Assembly: GCA_020446045.1 (NCBI GenBank)
Contig: JAGRFM010000058.1
Location: 1 to 64,000 of the forward strand
DNA: 64,000 nucleotides
Reading direction: 5' to 3'
Origin: Nitrosomonas sp.
Lineage (GTDB): Bacteria; Pseudomonadota; Gammaproteobacteria; Burkholderiales; Nitrosomonadaceae
The position numbers were made by a program, and so were the translations under genes. A model generated the notes under the pieces. It was not told where the DNA came from and did no database searches. It worked only from the letters and a program-made list of their open reading frames with translations. Within the stretch, counting starts at the first letter, position 1; each line of letters begins with the position of its first letter. Positions 35,829-44,646 of the stretch are shown one piece after another.

Positions 35829-37328
35829 ATGACGCCACCAACTGATACATCAGGATCGCCATCCAATCAAAATGACACCATTTTTCTCAGTTACGCGAGG
35901 GCCGACGATGTCAAACCGCCTGAGGAATCGGATGGCTGGGTAACGTTTTTCTGGAAAAATCTTCGTTTTGAATTGACCGATCGCGGTGCAAAGCAGGCCG
36001 TACTTTGGCTGGATCGTTATCAGATCGATCCGGCTGAAGCGTTTACACCGAAAATAGAACAGGCACTGGCCCAGACCAGAATGCTGATTACGGTATTGTC
36101 GGAAAACTGGGTGCAGCGGGGATGGTGCCAGGAAGAAGTCGATTACTTTGGAAAACAACATGCCGATGCCTGTGAGCGTGTAGTCCCGGTTTATAAAAGT
36201 AACCTGGATCAAAAACTGGTTCCAGATTTACTCAAAGAAAGACAATCCCGTGAAGGTTACCGCTTTTTTGAACTGGATGAAGATACCGGCAAAATCTATG
36301 AATTCTATTGGCGCGGGATTAGAAATAGAGAAGCTTATATCGAACTAATCAAACAGATCGCGCTGTTTATCATTGATCGACTGGGCATTACACCGGCAAA
36401 ACCAAATGCAGCGTTAAGACCCGTTGTCAATCAAATTGGCAAAACGGTTTTTGTCGCCTTGACAGCCGGTGATCTTAAAGACGCGCGCCAGCGGTTGGTC
36501 AATGACCTGAAAGCATCCGGTTTTACCGTTGTTCCCGAAGATACTGTGTTGCTGGAAACCGGTGAAGCTTTTGAAGCCGCGATCAATGAAAGTTTGATTA
36601 AAGCGGAATATGCCGTGCATTTGATCGGTGAAAACCACGGTATTACCGTTGAAGGCGGCGTAGAACCGATTGTCGATCAGCAATTGCGGCTGGCGCGTCG
36701 GGCAGGATTACCGCGCATACTCTGGGTGCCGCGCTGGCTGCCTAATCAGGATAATCAAAAAAACGACAAACGTGATCCGTTTGAAGTGATGCAACGTTTT
36801 GACGGATTACTGGAAAAAGAAGAAATCCATCATGGTGAAATAACCGACCTGTCACAATGGCTGCGGCAGCGGGCTCAATCCAAGCCCATTAATTCAGGAT
36901 CGGGAAAGGTGAGAATGGATTCACCCAATTGTGACCGGATTTTGGTTGCCGCTGCGCATGAAGCCGATGAAGAACAAGCCATTGAATTGGCCAATCACAT
37001 CCAGAAGTGTGGTTTAACGGTGCAGCCGTATTTTAGCGATGATAATGCGCCATCAACGGAGGAACTGAATCATACTCAAATACTGATACTCTGGGGTGAA
37101 GCCAGTGACGCCGAACTGGAATCGATGCTTGACCGGCTAACCACATCGGTTCAGGTCATTTGCTTGCGGCTGCCCGGCGGTGATGAAAGGGCAAAACGCC
37201 GGTTTTTCAGGGAAAATGTATTACTCGAGAAAATCGACACATTGCCCGGCAACCGGGACGAAACCTGGAAACTGCTCGATGAATTGGGTATTGCCATACA
37301 AACACCGCACAGCGGAGACAGCGCATGA
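35829..37328 (+). CDS. TIR-domain protein with two further TIR-like modules
   Basis: A 499-residue protein. Residues 16-190 form a clear TIR_2-type domain (IFLSYARADD, VLWLDRYQID, MLITVLSENWVQRGWCQEEV). A second module around 200-330 (KTVFVALTAGDLKDARQRL ... YAVHLIGENHG) and a third around 365-495 (RILVAAAHEADEEQAIELA ... ILILWGEASDAEL) look like degenerate TIR or flavodoxin-like folds. The gene overlaps the next one by four bases (ATGA), so the two products are made together. TIR domains in bacterial defence cleave NAD+ or make signal nucleotides; activity here is inference, and I did not assign a catalytic glutamate with certainty. Confidence 0.82.
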   Translation: MTPPTDTSGSPSNQNDTIFLSYARADDVKPPEESDGWVTFFWKNLRFELTDRGAKQAVLWLDRYQIDPAEAFTPKIEQALAQTRMLITVLSENWVQRGWCQEEVDYFGKQHADACERVVPVYKSNLDQKLVPDLLKERQSREGYRFFELDEDTGKIYEFYWRGIRNREAYIELIKQIALFIIDRLGITPAKPNAALRPVVNQIGKTVFVALTAGDLKDARQRLVNDLKASGFTVVPEDTVLLETGEAFEAAINESLIKAEYAVHLIGENHGITVEGGVEPIVDQQLRLARRAGLPRILWVPRWLPNQDNQKNDKRDPFEVMQRFDGLLEKEEIHHGEITDLSQWLRQRAQSKPINSGSGKVRMDSPNCDRILVAAAHEADEEQAIELANHIQKCGLTVQPYFSDDNAPSTEELNHTQILILWGEASDAELESMLDRLTTSVQVICLRLPGGDERAKRRFFRENVLLEKIDTLPGNRDETWKLLDELGIAIQTPHSGDSA

Positions 37329-40231
37329 CTGATGCTGCGGAACAACTGATCCCGTTCGTCGGCCTGCGGCCATTCGATACCGGCGATCACCGCTGGTTTC
37401 ATGGCCGGGATCGTGAAATTGCGGCATTGCTGCGTAAAGTGCGCAATAACCGGTTTACCGCCGTGGTTGGCGCATCGGGTTCGGGCAAATCGTCGCTGGT
37501 GCGTGCCGGTATCCTGGTGCCGCTAGCCGACGATGGCTGGCAGACGATTATCGCCAAACCCGGTTCGGCGCCGATTGCCAAACTGGCTACCGCGTTGAGT
37601 GAAACGGCTGGCGGCAAGCTGGCCGAAACACGTACCTTTCGCTACGACGCGATGCTGCGCCAGTCGGCTTATGGCCTGGCTGAAATTAGCCAGCAGCTCG
37701 AATCCGATGCATCGCGACTGGTGCTGGTCATCGACCAGTTCGAGGAATTGTTCCGTTATGGTGAAGAGGCACACGGGGCGGAAAAAGCAGCGATGGAAGA
37801 AGAAAGCCGCGCATTTGTCGAACTATTACTTACCGCAGCATCACACCCTTCAGGACGATTGCATATCATATTGACCATGCGTTCCGACTTTTTCGGCAAT
37901 TGCGCAGCGTATGAGGGATTGGCCGAAGCAGTCAGTGCGTCACAATACCTCGTCCCCCTGCCGCGGCGCGACCAGATGCACGACATCATCCGCAAACCGA
38001 TTCTCGATGCCGGTGGCGCCATCGATGAAACACTGTTGCAGCGGTTGCTGCTTGAAGTTGCCGAACAAACCGATCACTTGCCCGCGTTACAACACACATT
38101 GAGGCGGTTATGGGAAATAGCGCCGGTTGATTCGGGGAAGAAGCGGTTAAGTGAAGCCGACTATCAAATAATCGGCGGTATCGCCGGTTCGATCGATTTC
38201 AAAGCCGAACAGATTGCCGCTGAGCTCAAACAAATCCATCCGGAAGATTTTAATACGCTAGAACGGTTGATGAAAGCGATCACCGATCTCGACGAGCAGG
38301 GCCGCGCAACACGGCGGCCACAAAAGCGCAGCGCATTGCTTGCATTGTTGTATGAAGCGGTAAAAGATCATCAAAAGGCTGAGGCATCGCTTGACCATGT
38401 ACTCAAAGCGCTAGCCAGAGAAGAGGTCAGTTTCATCCAACTCGGCGTGGGAGACGATCCGGAAGTCGATATCGGTCACGAAGCGTTGATTCGCAGTTGG
38501 TGTCAGTTATGCGGCGAAGACCGCCAGTTTAAAACTGGTTGGCTCGTCGAAGAACGTGAAGAAGGACGATATTGGCTAGATCTGTTAAGGCGTGAGAAAA
38601 ATAAATTAGGTTTATATTTTACTGAAGCTTGGGAAACGCTTCGCTGGATTAAAAGAAAAAGAATCGGTCCAATTTGGGCAAGCCGGTATGGCAATACTTG
38701 GGATGTGGTAAATCGAGTTATCCGAAAAGATTTGTTTAAAGATAGTGCTTGGTTGCTTTTATTTATAGTTTTACTCGGATTTGGTTATTACTGGGCTATG
38801 GGGAATTATGTTTTGGCTCAAAGAAGTGCCGCCAAAGCTGAGGAAAATTTTACAGAAGCACAATTGAATTACAAGAAGATGTTTAAACAGGAAGAGGAAA
38901 CCAAGCGCCAAGTTCGTGTCGGTGCGCTTGCAACAGCAGGTTATGCTCGTAAGCTTATCGAAGAGGGTGAAATTCGATTAGGTGTGCTAGTTGCTTTAAG
39001 TGTAGTACCGGAACGTGACCTCACTGATATTTTGCACTACTCAAGCACAGTGCCAAGGGAGCGTCTTGAAGATAACCCTAACTACGTAACTGAAGTCGGG
39101 AACGTATTAGCCTATGGGTTGACAGAGCCAATTGAATTAATGCGATTCAGTTCTGAGTGGGGAAAGTGGGGAAATAGTATGTTTGAATTATCATCGCCAT
39201 TAAAAATTTCACCAGATGGCAAATTCATCGTAATTCAAGTTTTTAATATTAAAGATAATAATAATTTTGTGAGTATTTGGAATACGCAAACGAGGAGGGT
39301 GATAGGTAAACCACTGAAAGGCTTTATTGGTAGTATTTTGAGTGTAGCTTTTTTACCTGATGGTATTCGAATAGTGTCAGGGAGTGATGATAATAGACTA
39401 CAAGTCTGGAATGTGCAGACCGGAAAATCCATCGGCGAACCACTGCAGGGCCATGAAGATCGTGTTAGCAGTGTGGCGTTTTCGCCGGACGGCCGCCGCA
39501 TCGTATCGGGGAGTGATGACAGGACATTACGGCTGTGGGATGTTGAGACCGGAAAATCCATCGGCGAATCACTGCAGGGCCATGAAGATCGTGTTAGCAG
39601 TGTGGCGTTTTCACCGGACGGCCGCCGCGTGGTATCAGGTAGTTGGGATAACACAGTGCGACTGTGGGATGTTGAGACCGGAAAATCGATCGGAGAACCG
39701 TTAAAGGGCCATCAAGGTAGTGTTTGGAGTGTGGCGTTTTCGCCGGACGGCCGCCGCATCGTATCTGGGAGCGTAGACAGCACAGTGCGGCTGTGGGGTG
39801 TTGAAAGCGGAAAACCGATCGGTGAACCACTGAATGGTCATGGGGGTAGGGTTTTAAGTGTTGCCTTTTCACCCGATGGCAATTATTTAGTGTCGGGTAG
39901 CTTGGACAATACAATACTTCTGTGGAATCTTCAAGCAGATGCGTGGATTGGTAAACCACTCAAAGGCCATAGAAAAGGGGTTAATAGTGTGGCATTTTCA
40001 TTTGACGGTACTCGCATTTTTTCAAGTGGTACTGATTTGACGTTGCGTATATGGAGTGCTACTGGTATCGCAAGATCAATAGTATCCTCACTTGAGGAAC
40101 TTGTTGAAAAAGCCGAAAAACTTTGCCCGTTAAGCCTGGAAGAACGCCGGCAGTTGCGCCTGATCGACCCGCAGGCTGAAGCCACACAAAAACCGTTAAC
40201 TCCCGATCAACGGCGTGCGTGTGGAGAGTAG
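37325..40231 (+). CDS. nSTAND ATPase with membrane segment and WD40 sensor repeats
   Basis: A 968-residue STAND-type protein: after FVGLRPFDTGDHRWFHGRDRE comes Walker A GASGSGKSS (residues 49-57) and Walker B LVLVIDQFEELF (D137), matching the nSTAND1 class. A winged-helix region follows, then one membrane helix (about 475-495, WLLLFIVLLGFGYYW), a coiled part, and at least six WD40 blades from about residue 635. The WD40 tail is the likely ligand sensor and the ATPase the oligomerisation switch. With the adjacent TIR gene this forms an effector-plus-sensor pair resembling Avs-like antiphage STAND systems. The stretch 38560-39410 is markedly more AT-rich than both flanks. Confidence 0.85.
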   Translation: MTDAAEQLIPFVGLRPFDTGDHRWFHGRDREIAALLRKVRNNRFTAVVGASGSGKSSLVRAGILVPLADDGWQTIIAKPGSAPIAKLATALSETAGGKLAETRTFRYDAMLRQSAYGLAEISQQLESDASRLVLVIDQFEELFRYGEEAHGAEKAAMEEESRAFVELLLTAASHPSGRLHIILTMRSDFFGNCAAYEGLAEAVSASQYLVPLPRRDQMHDIIRKPILDAGGAIDETLLQRLLLEVAEQTDHLPALQHTLRRLWEIAPVDSGKKRLSEADYQIIGGIAGSIDFKAEQIAAELKQIHPEDFNTLERLMKAITDLDEQGRATRRPQKRSALLALLYEAVKDHQKAEASLDHVLKALAREEVSFIQLGVGDDPEVDIGHEALIRSWCQLCGEDRQFKTGWLVEEREEGRYWLDLLRREKNKLGLYFTEAWETLRWIKRKRIGPIWASRYGNTWDVVNRVIRKDLFKDSAWLLLFIVLLGFGYYWAMGNYVLAQRSAAKAEENFTEAQLNYKKMFKQEEETKRQVRVGALATAGYARKLIEEGEIRLGVLVALSVVPERDLTDILHYSSTVPRERLEDNPNYVTEVGNVLAYGLTEPIELMRFSSEWGKWGNSMFELSSPLKISPDGKFIVIQVFNIKDNNNFVSIWNTQTRRVIGKPLKGFIGSILSVAFLPDGIRIVSGSDDNRLQVWNVQTGKSIGEPLQGHEDRVSSVAFSPDGRRIVSGSDDRTLRLWDVETGKSIGESLQGHEDRVSSVAFSPDGRRVVSGSWDNTVRLWDVETGKSIGEPLKGHQGSVWSVAFSPDGRRIVSGSVDSTVRLWGVESGKPIGEPLNGHGGRVLSVAFSPDGNYLVSGSLDNTILLWNLQADAWIGKPLKGHRKGVNSVAFSFDGTRIFSSGTDLTLRIWSATGIARSIVSSLEELVEKAEKLCPLSLEERRQLRLIDPQAEATQKPLTPDQRRACGE
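39422..39937 (+). repeat. Four 129-bp tandem WD40 coding repeats
   Basis: Units start at 39422, 39551, 39680 and 39809, exactly 129 bases (43 codons) apart, each encoding GKSIGEPL...GH...SVAFSPDG...SGS...LRLWDVE. The first two units are nearly identical over their first ~85 bases, with two differences, while the blade-tip positions after GRR differ. Such recent duplication is typical of rapidly changing WD40 recognition surfaces. Confidence 0.85.
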
Positions 40232-40346
40232 CCGAGTAACCAGATAGGGGCTAACAAAAATACTGCTAAAAACTTTTTGATAGCAGAAAAACCTTGACGA
40301 AAAAGTGCAGAATGGGTTTTACTTGGTATTTCTATAATTAGAAGTA

Positions 40347-40468
40347 TGGGCATCTTTAAAAATCCAAATTTTGCGAGCATCCGTTTCACGGATTGCCTGC
40401 TTAATTCATTTGTTACAACGCTTTGTTGCTCATTTAAGTATGTAACTTTGAATTTTTAGAGACACCCT
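40347..40468 (+). mobile_element. Miniature element family 2, copy A (diverged)
   Basis: The ends TGGGCATCTTTAAAAATCC and AATTTTTAGAGACACCCT are inverted copies, flanked by TA on both sides (40345-40346, 40469-40470). The middle keeps TTGTTACAACGCTTTGTTGC but differs from other copies and is shorter (122 bases). It shares orientation with copies B, E, F and G. Confidence 0.7.
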
Positions 40469-40516
40469 TATTTTGAAACATAAAAGACTGATTAATATCG
40501 TTGAGGGCTTAATATC

Positions 40517-40591
40517 ATGAATAAACTTGTCATTATCATAGGTAGCATTTTTGTTGCGGGTTATATATATTTGATGATTAACTATTGGTAA
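40517..40591 (+). CDS. Possible 24-residue membrane peptide
   Basis: A short frame, ATG 40517 to TAA 40591, with GAGGG ten bases upstream. The product is almost wholly hydrophobic (MNKLVIIIGSIFVAGYIYLM...), long enough for one membrane helix. It lies between element copies A and B. It could be a small regulatory membrane protein, a toxin-like peptide, or chance. There is no homology I can name. The rest of the 40232-40809 gap is the two elements. Confidence 0.35.
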   Translation: MNKLVIIIGSIFVAGYIYLMINYW

Positions 40592-40601
40592 TATTTTCTT
40601 A

Positions 40602-40744
40602 AGGGCATTTCAAAAAATCCAAACTTCTTCACAACACTTTGTTGTTCACAAAAAATGGTTTTTAACATATCGCATATATGCGGCATCACCATTTTTTGTT
40701 CACGCCTCGTTTTGTTTAAAATTTTGAATTTTTAGAAACGCCCT
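40602..40744 (+). mobile_element. Miniature element family 2, copy B
   Basis: Starts AGGGCATTTCAAAAAATCC and ends AATTTTTAGAAACGCCCT in inverted match; the interior carries the CACAAAAAATGG / CCATTTTTTGTTC inner inverted pair. TA precedes it (40600-40601); the right flank is TAAAA. About 143 bases. Confidence 0.82.
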
Positions 40745-40809
40745 AAAATATGGGAATTCCGGCAACGCAGCTAACGCGTTGCCGTTTTGCTTTTTCGCAT
40801 CACTCAGCA

Positions 40810-41193
40810 TCACTCGCCGCAATACGCGGTCACCTGAATTTCTATTTTCATGCGTGGATCGGATAATCCGGCAGTCAACATCATCGCGGATGGCCGGACA
40901 TCGCCAAAATATTTTCGCGTGACCGGAAAGCATTTCGGGAAGTCGTCGACATTCGGCAGCACGTAGGTCACGCGCACCACGTCTTTCAGGCTGCTGCCGG
41001 CTTCCTTTAACGCCATATCGATATTTTTAAAGCATTGCTCGGCCTGTTCGACCAGGTCGTCGGATATGGTCATGCTGCTGTAATTAAAGCCGGTGGTGCC
41101 GGATACCATCACCCAGTCCCCCGCACGGACTGCACGGGAATAGCCGATTTCCTGTTCAAAGGTGGAACCGGAACTGATCAGTTGACGCGCCAT
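40810..41193 (-). CDS. RidA/YjgF-family protein
   Basis: A 127-residue protein of the RidA superfamily that usually hydrolyses reactive enamine/imine intermediates. Visible parts are RAVRAGDWVMVSGTTGF, CFKNIDMALKEAGSSLKDVVRVTYVL and RPSAMMLTAGLSDPRMKIEIQVTAYC. The conserved arginine of catalytic RidA (R105-type, in a NVRPS-like context) appears here as DVRPSAMML. AAGGAG precedes the ATG. It is divergently placed to sbcB. The nearby threonine deaminase generates RidA's classic substrate, though the genes are not in one operon. Confidence 0.88.
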   Translation of the reverse strand: MARQLISSGSTFEQEIGYSRAVRAGDWVMVSGTTGFNYSSMTISDDLVEQAEQCFKNIDMALKEAGSSLKDVVRVTYVLPNVDDFPKCFPVTRKYFGDVRPSAMMLTAGLSDPRMKIEIQVTAYCGE

Positions 41194-41283
41194 AGCATTA
41201 TTCTCCTTTTAGATAATCGATAATTGTTTACTATAATGTTATTCCAAAACGGTTTTGATTTCATCATAAAAGGCAGAGGATAA

Positions 41284-42789
41284 ATGTCAACGACGTTATA
41301 TTGGCACGATTATGAAACATCCGGTGTTGACCCGAGACGGGACAGGCCGATGCAGTTTGCAGGGGTGCGCACCGATGAAGCGTTTAACGAAATCGGCAAG
41401 CCGCTGGTTATTTACTGTAAGCCTGCGCGTGATGTGTTGCCGCAACCGATTGCCAGCCTGATTACCGGCATCACGCCGCAACTGGCCGATGAAAAAGGCT
41501 TGCCGGAAGCCGAGTTTATCGCGCAAATTCATAACGAACTAGCGCAACCGAGTACCTGCGCATTGGGGTATAACACGCTGCGGTTTGACGATGAAGTCAC
41601 ACGCAACACGCTTTACCGTAATTTTTACGATCCGTACGGGCGCGAATGGCAGAATGGCAATTCGCGCTGGGATATCATCGACCTGGTGCGCATGACGTAT
41701 GCACTGCGCCCGGATGGGATTGAATGGCCGTTGCGCAATATCGAACAAGCCGAGCAGACAGATCAGAATGTAGAAGAAGTACCCAGTTTTCGCCTTGAGG
41801 ATTTGACCGCCGCGAATGGGATTGAACATGGGTCGGCACACGATGCCTTGTCCGATGTACGCGCTACAATCGGCTTGGCACGGCTGATTCACCAACAACA
41901 ACCCAGGCTCTATGACTGGCTGTTCAAATTACGCAATAAACGCCGTGCAGCGGAAATGCTCAATTTGTTTGAATTGACGCCAGTCGTGCATACTTCACGG
42001 ATGTATCCGTCTCAAATCGGTTGCACCACGCTGGTGATGCCGCTCGTTGCCGAACCGGGCAATGCGAACAGCATACTGGTTTACGATTTACGCCAAGATC
42101 CGGAAGCGTTTTTGGAGATGGATGCTGAAACATTGGCGCAATACTTGTTTATCCGTAATGAAGATTTGCCGGATGGTGCACAGCGTTTGCCGGTGAAATC
42201 GGTAAAAATCAACAAATGCCCTGCCCTTGCTCCACTGAAGACGCTAAATCCAGAAGCTTGCGAGCGTATCGCTATCGATCTTGATGTGTGCCAGCAGCAT
42301 TGGCAAACGCTCAAAGTACAATGCCAAAACACCGATTTTGCGCAACGTGTCGCCTCCGCGTATACCGGCCGGGAATTTGAACCGGCGGAAGATGTGGACC
42401 TGGCGTTGTATGACGGCTTTATGGATAACGCTGATACTCCGCTGTTGGCGCAGATACGACGCGCCACGCCACAGTCATTGGCGACAGCCCGTTTTGATTT
42501 CCACGATTGGCGTCTGCCGGAATTGTTTTTCCGCTATCGCGCGCGCAACTGGCCGGAAACGTTGAATCCTGAAGAAGCTGAACAATGGCATCAGATATGC
42601 CAACACCGGTTGACGCAAGGAGTCGGTGGCGACAGCTTGACGATAGAAAGTTATTTTGAACAATTGACCGTTCTTCGCAACGATTATTCCAGTGACATGA
42701 AAGCGCTGGAAATACTCGATGCATTGGAGCAGTGGGGAAAAATCTCACCCATGTTTGATAGTGCGCTGTACTCGCAAATATTAAGTTGA
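41284..42789 (+). CDS. sbcB: Exodeoxyribonuclease I
   Basis: A 501-residue 3'-5' single-strand DNA exonuclease used in recombination and mismatch repair. The DEDDh site is evident: YWHDYETSGVDP (first D and E) and GSAHDALSDVRATIGLA (H and D). The central ExoI SH3-like and C-terminal domains follow, with the length matching E. coli SbcB plus a few residues. The preceding sequence GGCAGAGGATAA gives a usable ribosome site for ATG 41284. It is followed by ilvA without overlap. Confidence 0.94.
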   Translation: MSTTLYWHDYETSGVDPRRDRPMQFAGVRTDEAFNEIGKPLVIYCKPARDVLPQPIASLITGITPQLADEKGLPEAEFIAQIHNELAQPSTCALGYNTLRFDDEVTRNTLYRNFYDPYGREWQNGNSRWDIIDLVRMTYALRPDGIEWPLRNIEQAEQTDQNVEEVPSFRLEDLTAANGIEHGSAHDALSDVRATIGLARLIHQQQPRLYDWLFKLRNKRRAAEMLNLFELTPVVHTSRMYPSQIGCTTLVMPLVAEPGNANSILVYDLRQDPEAFLEMDAETLAQYLFIRNEDLPDGAQRLPVKSVKINKCPALAPLKTLNPEACERIAIDLDVCQQHWQTLKVQCQNTDFAQRVASAYTGREFEPAEDVDLALYDGFMDNADTPLLAQIRRATPQSLATARFDFHDWRLPELFFRYRARNWPETLNPEEAEQWHQICQHRLTQGVGGDSLTIESYFEQLTVLRNDYSSDMKALEILDALEQWGKISPMFDSALYSQILS

Positions 42790-42875
42790 AGGAGTACAGC
42801 ATGTTAAAATTTGCACGTCAATAATTCCAGATTACAATATACCCCTATTTTTTGTGGCATATTTCCCAGGCAGTT

Positions 42876-44387
42876 ATGAAAAACAATTATCTTGAAAGAA
42901 TCCTGACAGCGCAGGTTTACGATGTTGCGGAGCAAACTCCGCTCGATGAGATGCCCATTCTGTCGTCACGCATTCATAATCAGGTGCTTTTGAAGCGGGA
43001 AGACTTGCAGCAGGTATTTTCTTTCAAGTTGCGCGGTGCGTACAACAAGATGTTCAAGCTGGCGCCGGAAGTGCGAAACCGGGGTGTTATTGCCGCTTCA
43101 GCCGGTAATCATGCACAGGGTGTGGCGCTGGCGGCAAAGAAACTGGATTGCGGTGCAACCATCGTGATGCCGGTGACCACGCCGCAGATTAAGGTTCAGG
43201 CGGTCATGGCGCGCGGCGCGACGGTTGTGCTGCATGGCGATTCGTACAGCGATGCGTATGAGCATGCGATGGAATTGTCCGATGCGCAACAGGCCACGTT
43301 TATTCATCCGTATGACGATCCCGACGTGATTGCCGGGCAGGGAACCATTGGTATGGAAATCCTGCGCCAGCATACCGGACATATCCATGCCATTTTTGTT
43401 CCGGTCGGTGGTGGCGGGCTGATTGCGGGCGTGGCTGCGTATGTCAAACGGCTGTACCCCGAGGTGAAGATTATCGGTGTTGAGCCGGTCGATGCCAATG
43501 CCTTATACCGTTCCTTGCAAAACGGGCGGCGCGTCAAACTGACCCAGGTTGGCTTGTTTGCCGATGGGGTTGCCGTCAAACAGGTTGGCAAGGAGACGTT
43601 CCGCCTGTGCCGTGAACTGGTTGATGAAGTTATTCTGGTCGATACCGACGAGATTTGCGCCGCGATCAAGGATGTATTTGAAGATACGCGCACCATACTT
43701 GAACCATCAGGGGCTTTATCCATTGCTGGCCTCAAGGCCTATGTCGAACGGGAAAACATCATGCACCAGACATTGATCGGGATTGCTTCCGGTGCGAATA
43801 TGAATTTTGACCGCCTGCGGCATATTTCAGAACGCGCTGAAATCGGCGAACACCGAGAAGCGGTGATGGCCGTTACGATACCGGAAAAACCGGGCAGTTT
43901 TAAAAAATTCTGCAGGCTGATCGGCGCAAAAAGTATCACAGAATTCAATTACCGGTATTCCGATGCCAGGGAAGCGCATGTTTTTGTCGGCATTTCTGTG
44001 CGCAACCGTGATGAAGCGGAAAAGCTGGTCGCCGATCTGCAAAAAAGTGGCTTGAATACACTGGATTTAAGCAATAACGAAATGGCCAAACTGCACATCC
44101 GCCATCTGGTCGGTGGCCATGCGCCCGAGATTGAGAATGAAATCCTGTACCGGTTTGAATTCCCGGACCGGCCCGGCGCGCTCATGGATTTTCTCGATGC
44201 CATGAGCCACAATTGGAATATCAGCTTGTTTCACTACCGTAATCATGGCGCCGACTACGGCCGCGTGTTAATCGGCATTCAGGTGCCGCCGGAAGAAAAG
44301 CCGGATTTCAAAGCGTTTCTGGATCAACTCGGTTACCGGTACTGGGACGAAAGCAAAAATCCGGCGTACAAGTTGTTCCTGGGATAA
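42876..44387 (+). CDS. ilvA: Biosynthetic threonine ammonia-lyase
   Basis: A 503-residue PLP enzyme converting threonine to 2-oxobutanoate, the first step of isoleucine synthesis. The catalytic domain shows SFKLRGAYNKM (PLP lysine), ASAGNHAQGVALAA and VGGGGLIAGVA (phosphate-binding glycines). The C-terminal part has two ACT-like regulatory domains (EKPGSFKKFCRLIG, FPDRPGALMDFLDAM) for isoleucine feedback, the long biosynthetic form. ATG 42876 is preferred over an upstream TTG at 42852, because the family begins near LERILTAQVYDVAEQTPL. Confidence 0.95.
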   Translation: MKNNYLERILTAQVYDVAEQTPLDEMPILSSRIHNQVLLKREDLQQVFSFKLRGAYNKMFKLAPEVRNRGVIAASAGNHAQGVALAAKKLDCGATIVMPVTTPQIKVQAVMARGATVVLHGDSYSDAYEHAMELSDAQQATFIHPYDDPDVIAGQGTIGMEILRQHTGHIHAIFVPVGGGGLIAGVAAYVKRLYPEVKIIGVEPVDANALYRSLQNGRRVKLTQVGLFADGVAVKQVGKETFRLCRELVDEVILVDTDEICAAIKDVFEDTRTILEPSGALSIAGLKAYVERENIMHQTLIGIASGANMNFDRLRHISERAEIGEHREAVMAVTIPEKPGSFKKFCRLIGAKSITEFNYRYSDAREAHVFVGISVRNRDEAEKLVADLQKSGLNTLDLSNNEMAKLHIRHLVGGHAPEIENEILYRFEFPDRPGALMDFLDAMSHNWNISLFHYRNHGADYGRVLIGIQVPPEEKPDFKAFLDQLGYRYWDESKNPAYKLFLG

Positions 44388-44454
44388 CAGGAACAGGTTG
44401 GAATAGCGTGGCAATGAATAGAACAGAAATTGAACGCGAATATGAATGATATAA

Positions 44455-44598
44455 AGAGTGTCTCTAAAAATTCATAATTATAAACGAGACAAGGCCGGAA
44501 CAAAAAATGTTGACGCAGCCTATAAATGATAGGTCAGGAAATATTTTTTGTGAACAACGTAGTATTGTAACTAAATATGGATTTTTAGAGATGCCCTT
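44455..44598 (-). mobile_element. Miniature element family 2, copy C
   Basis: 144 bases in inverse orientation to copies A, B, E, F and G. The left end AGAGTGTCTCTAAAAATTC pairs with GGATTTTTAGAGATGCCCT. The inner pair GGAACAAAAAATG / TATTTTTTGTGAAC is present. A degraded TA lies on the left and TG on the right. It lies in the gap between ilvA and the coiled-coil membrane protein gene. Confidence 0.82.
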
Positions 44599-44646
44599 GA
44601 GAACGTCACAAAGAACAATGTAAGGACTATACGGAGAGAACCACCC

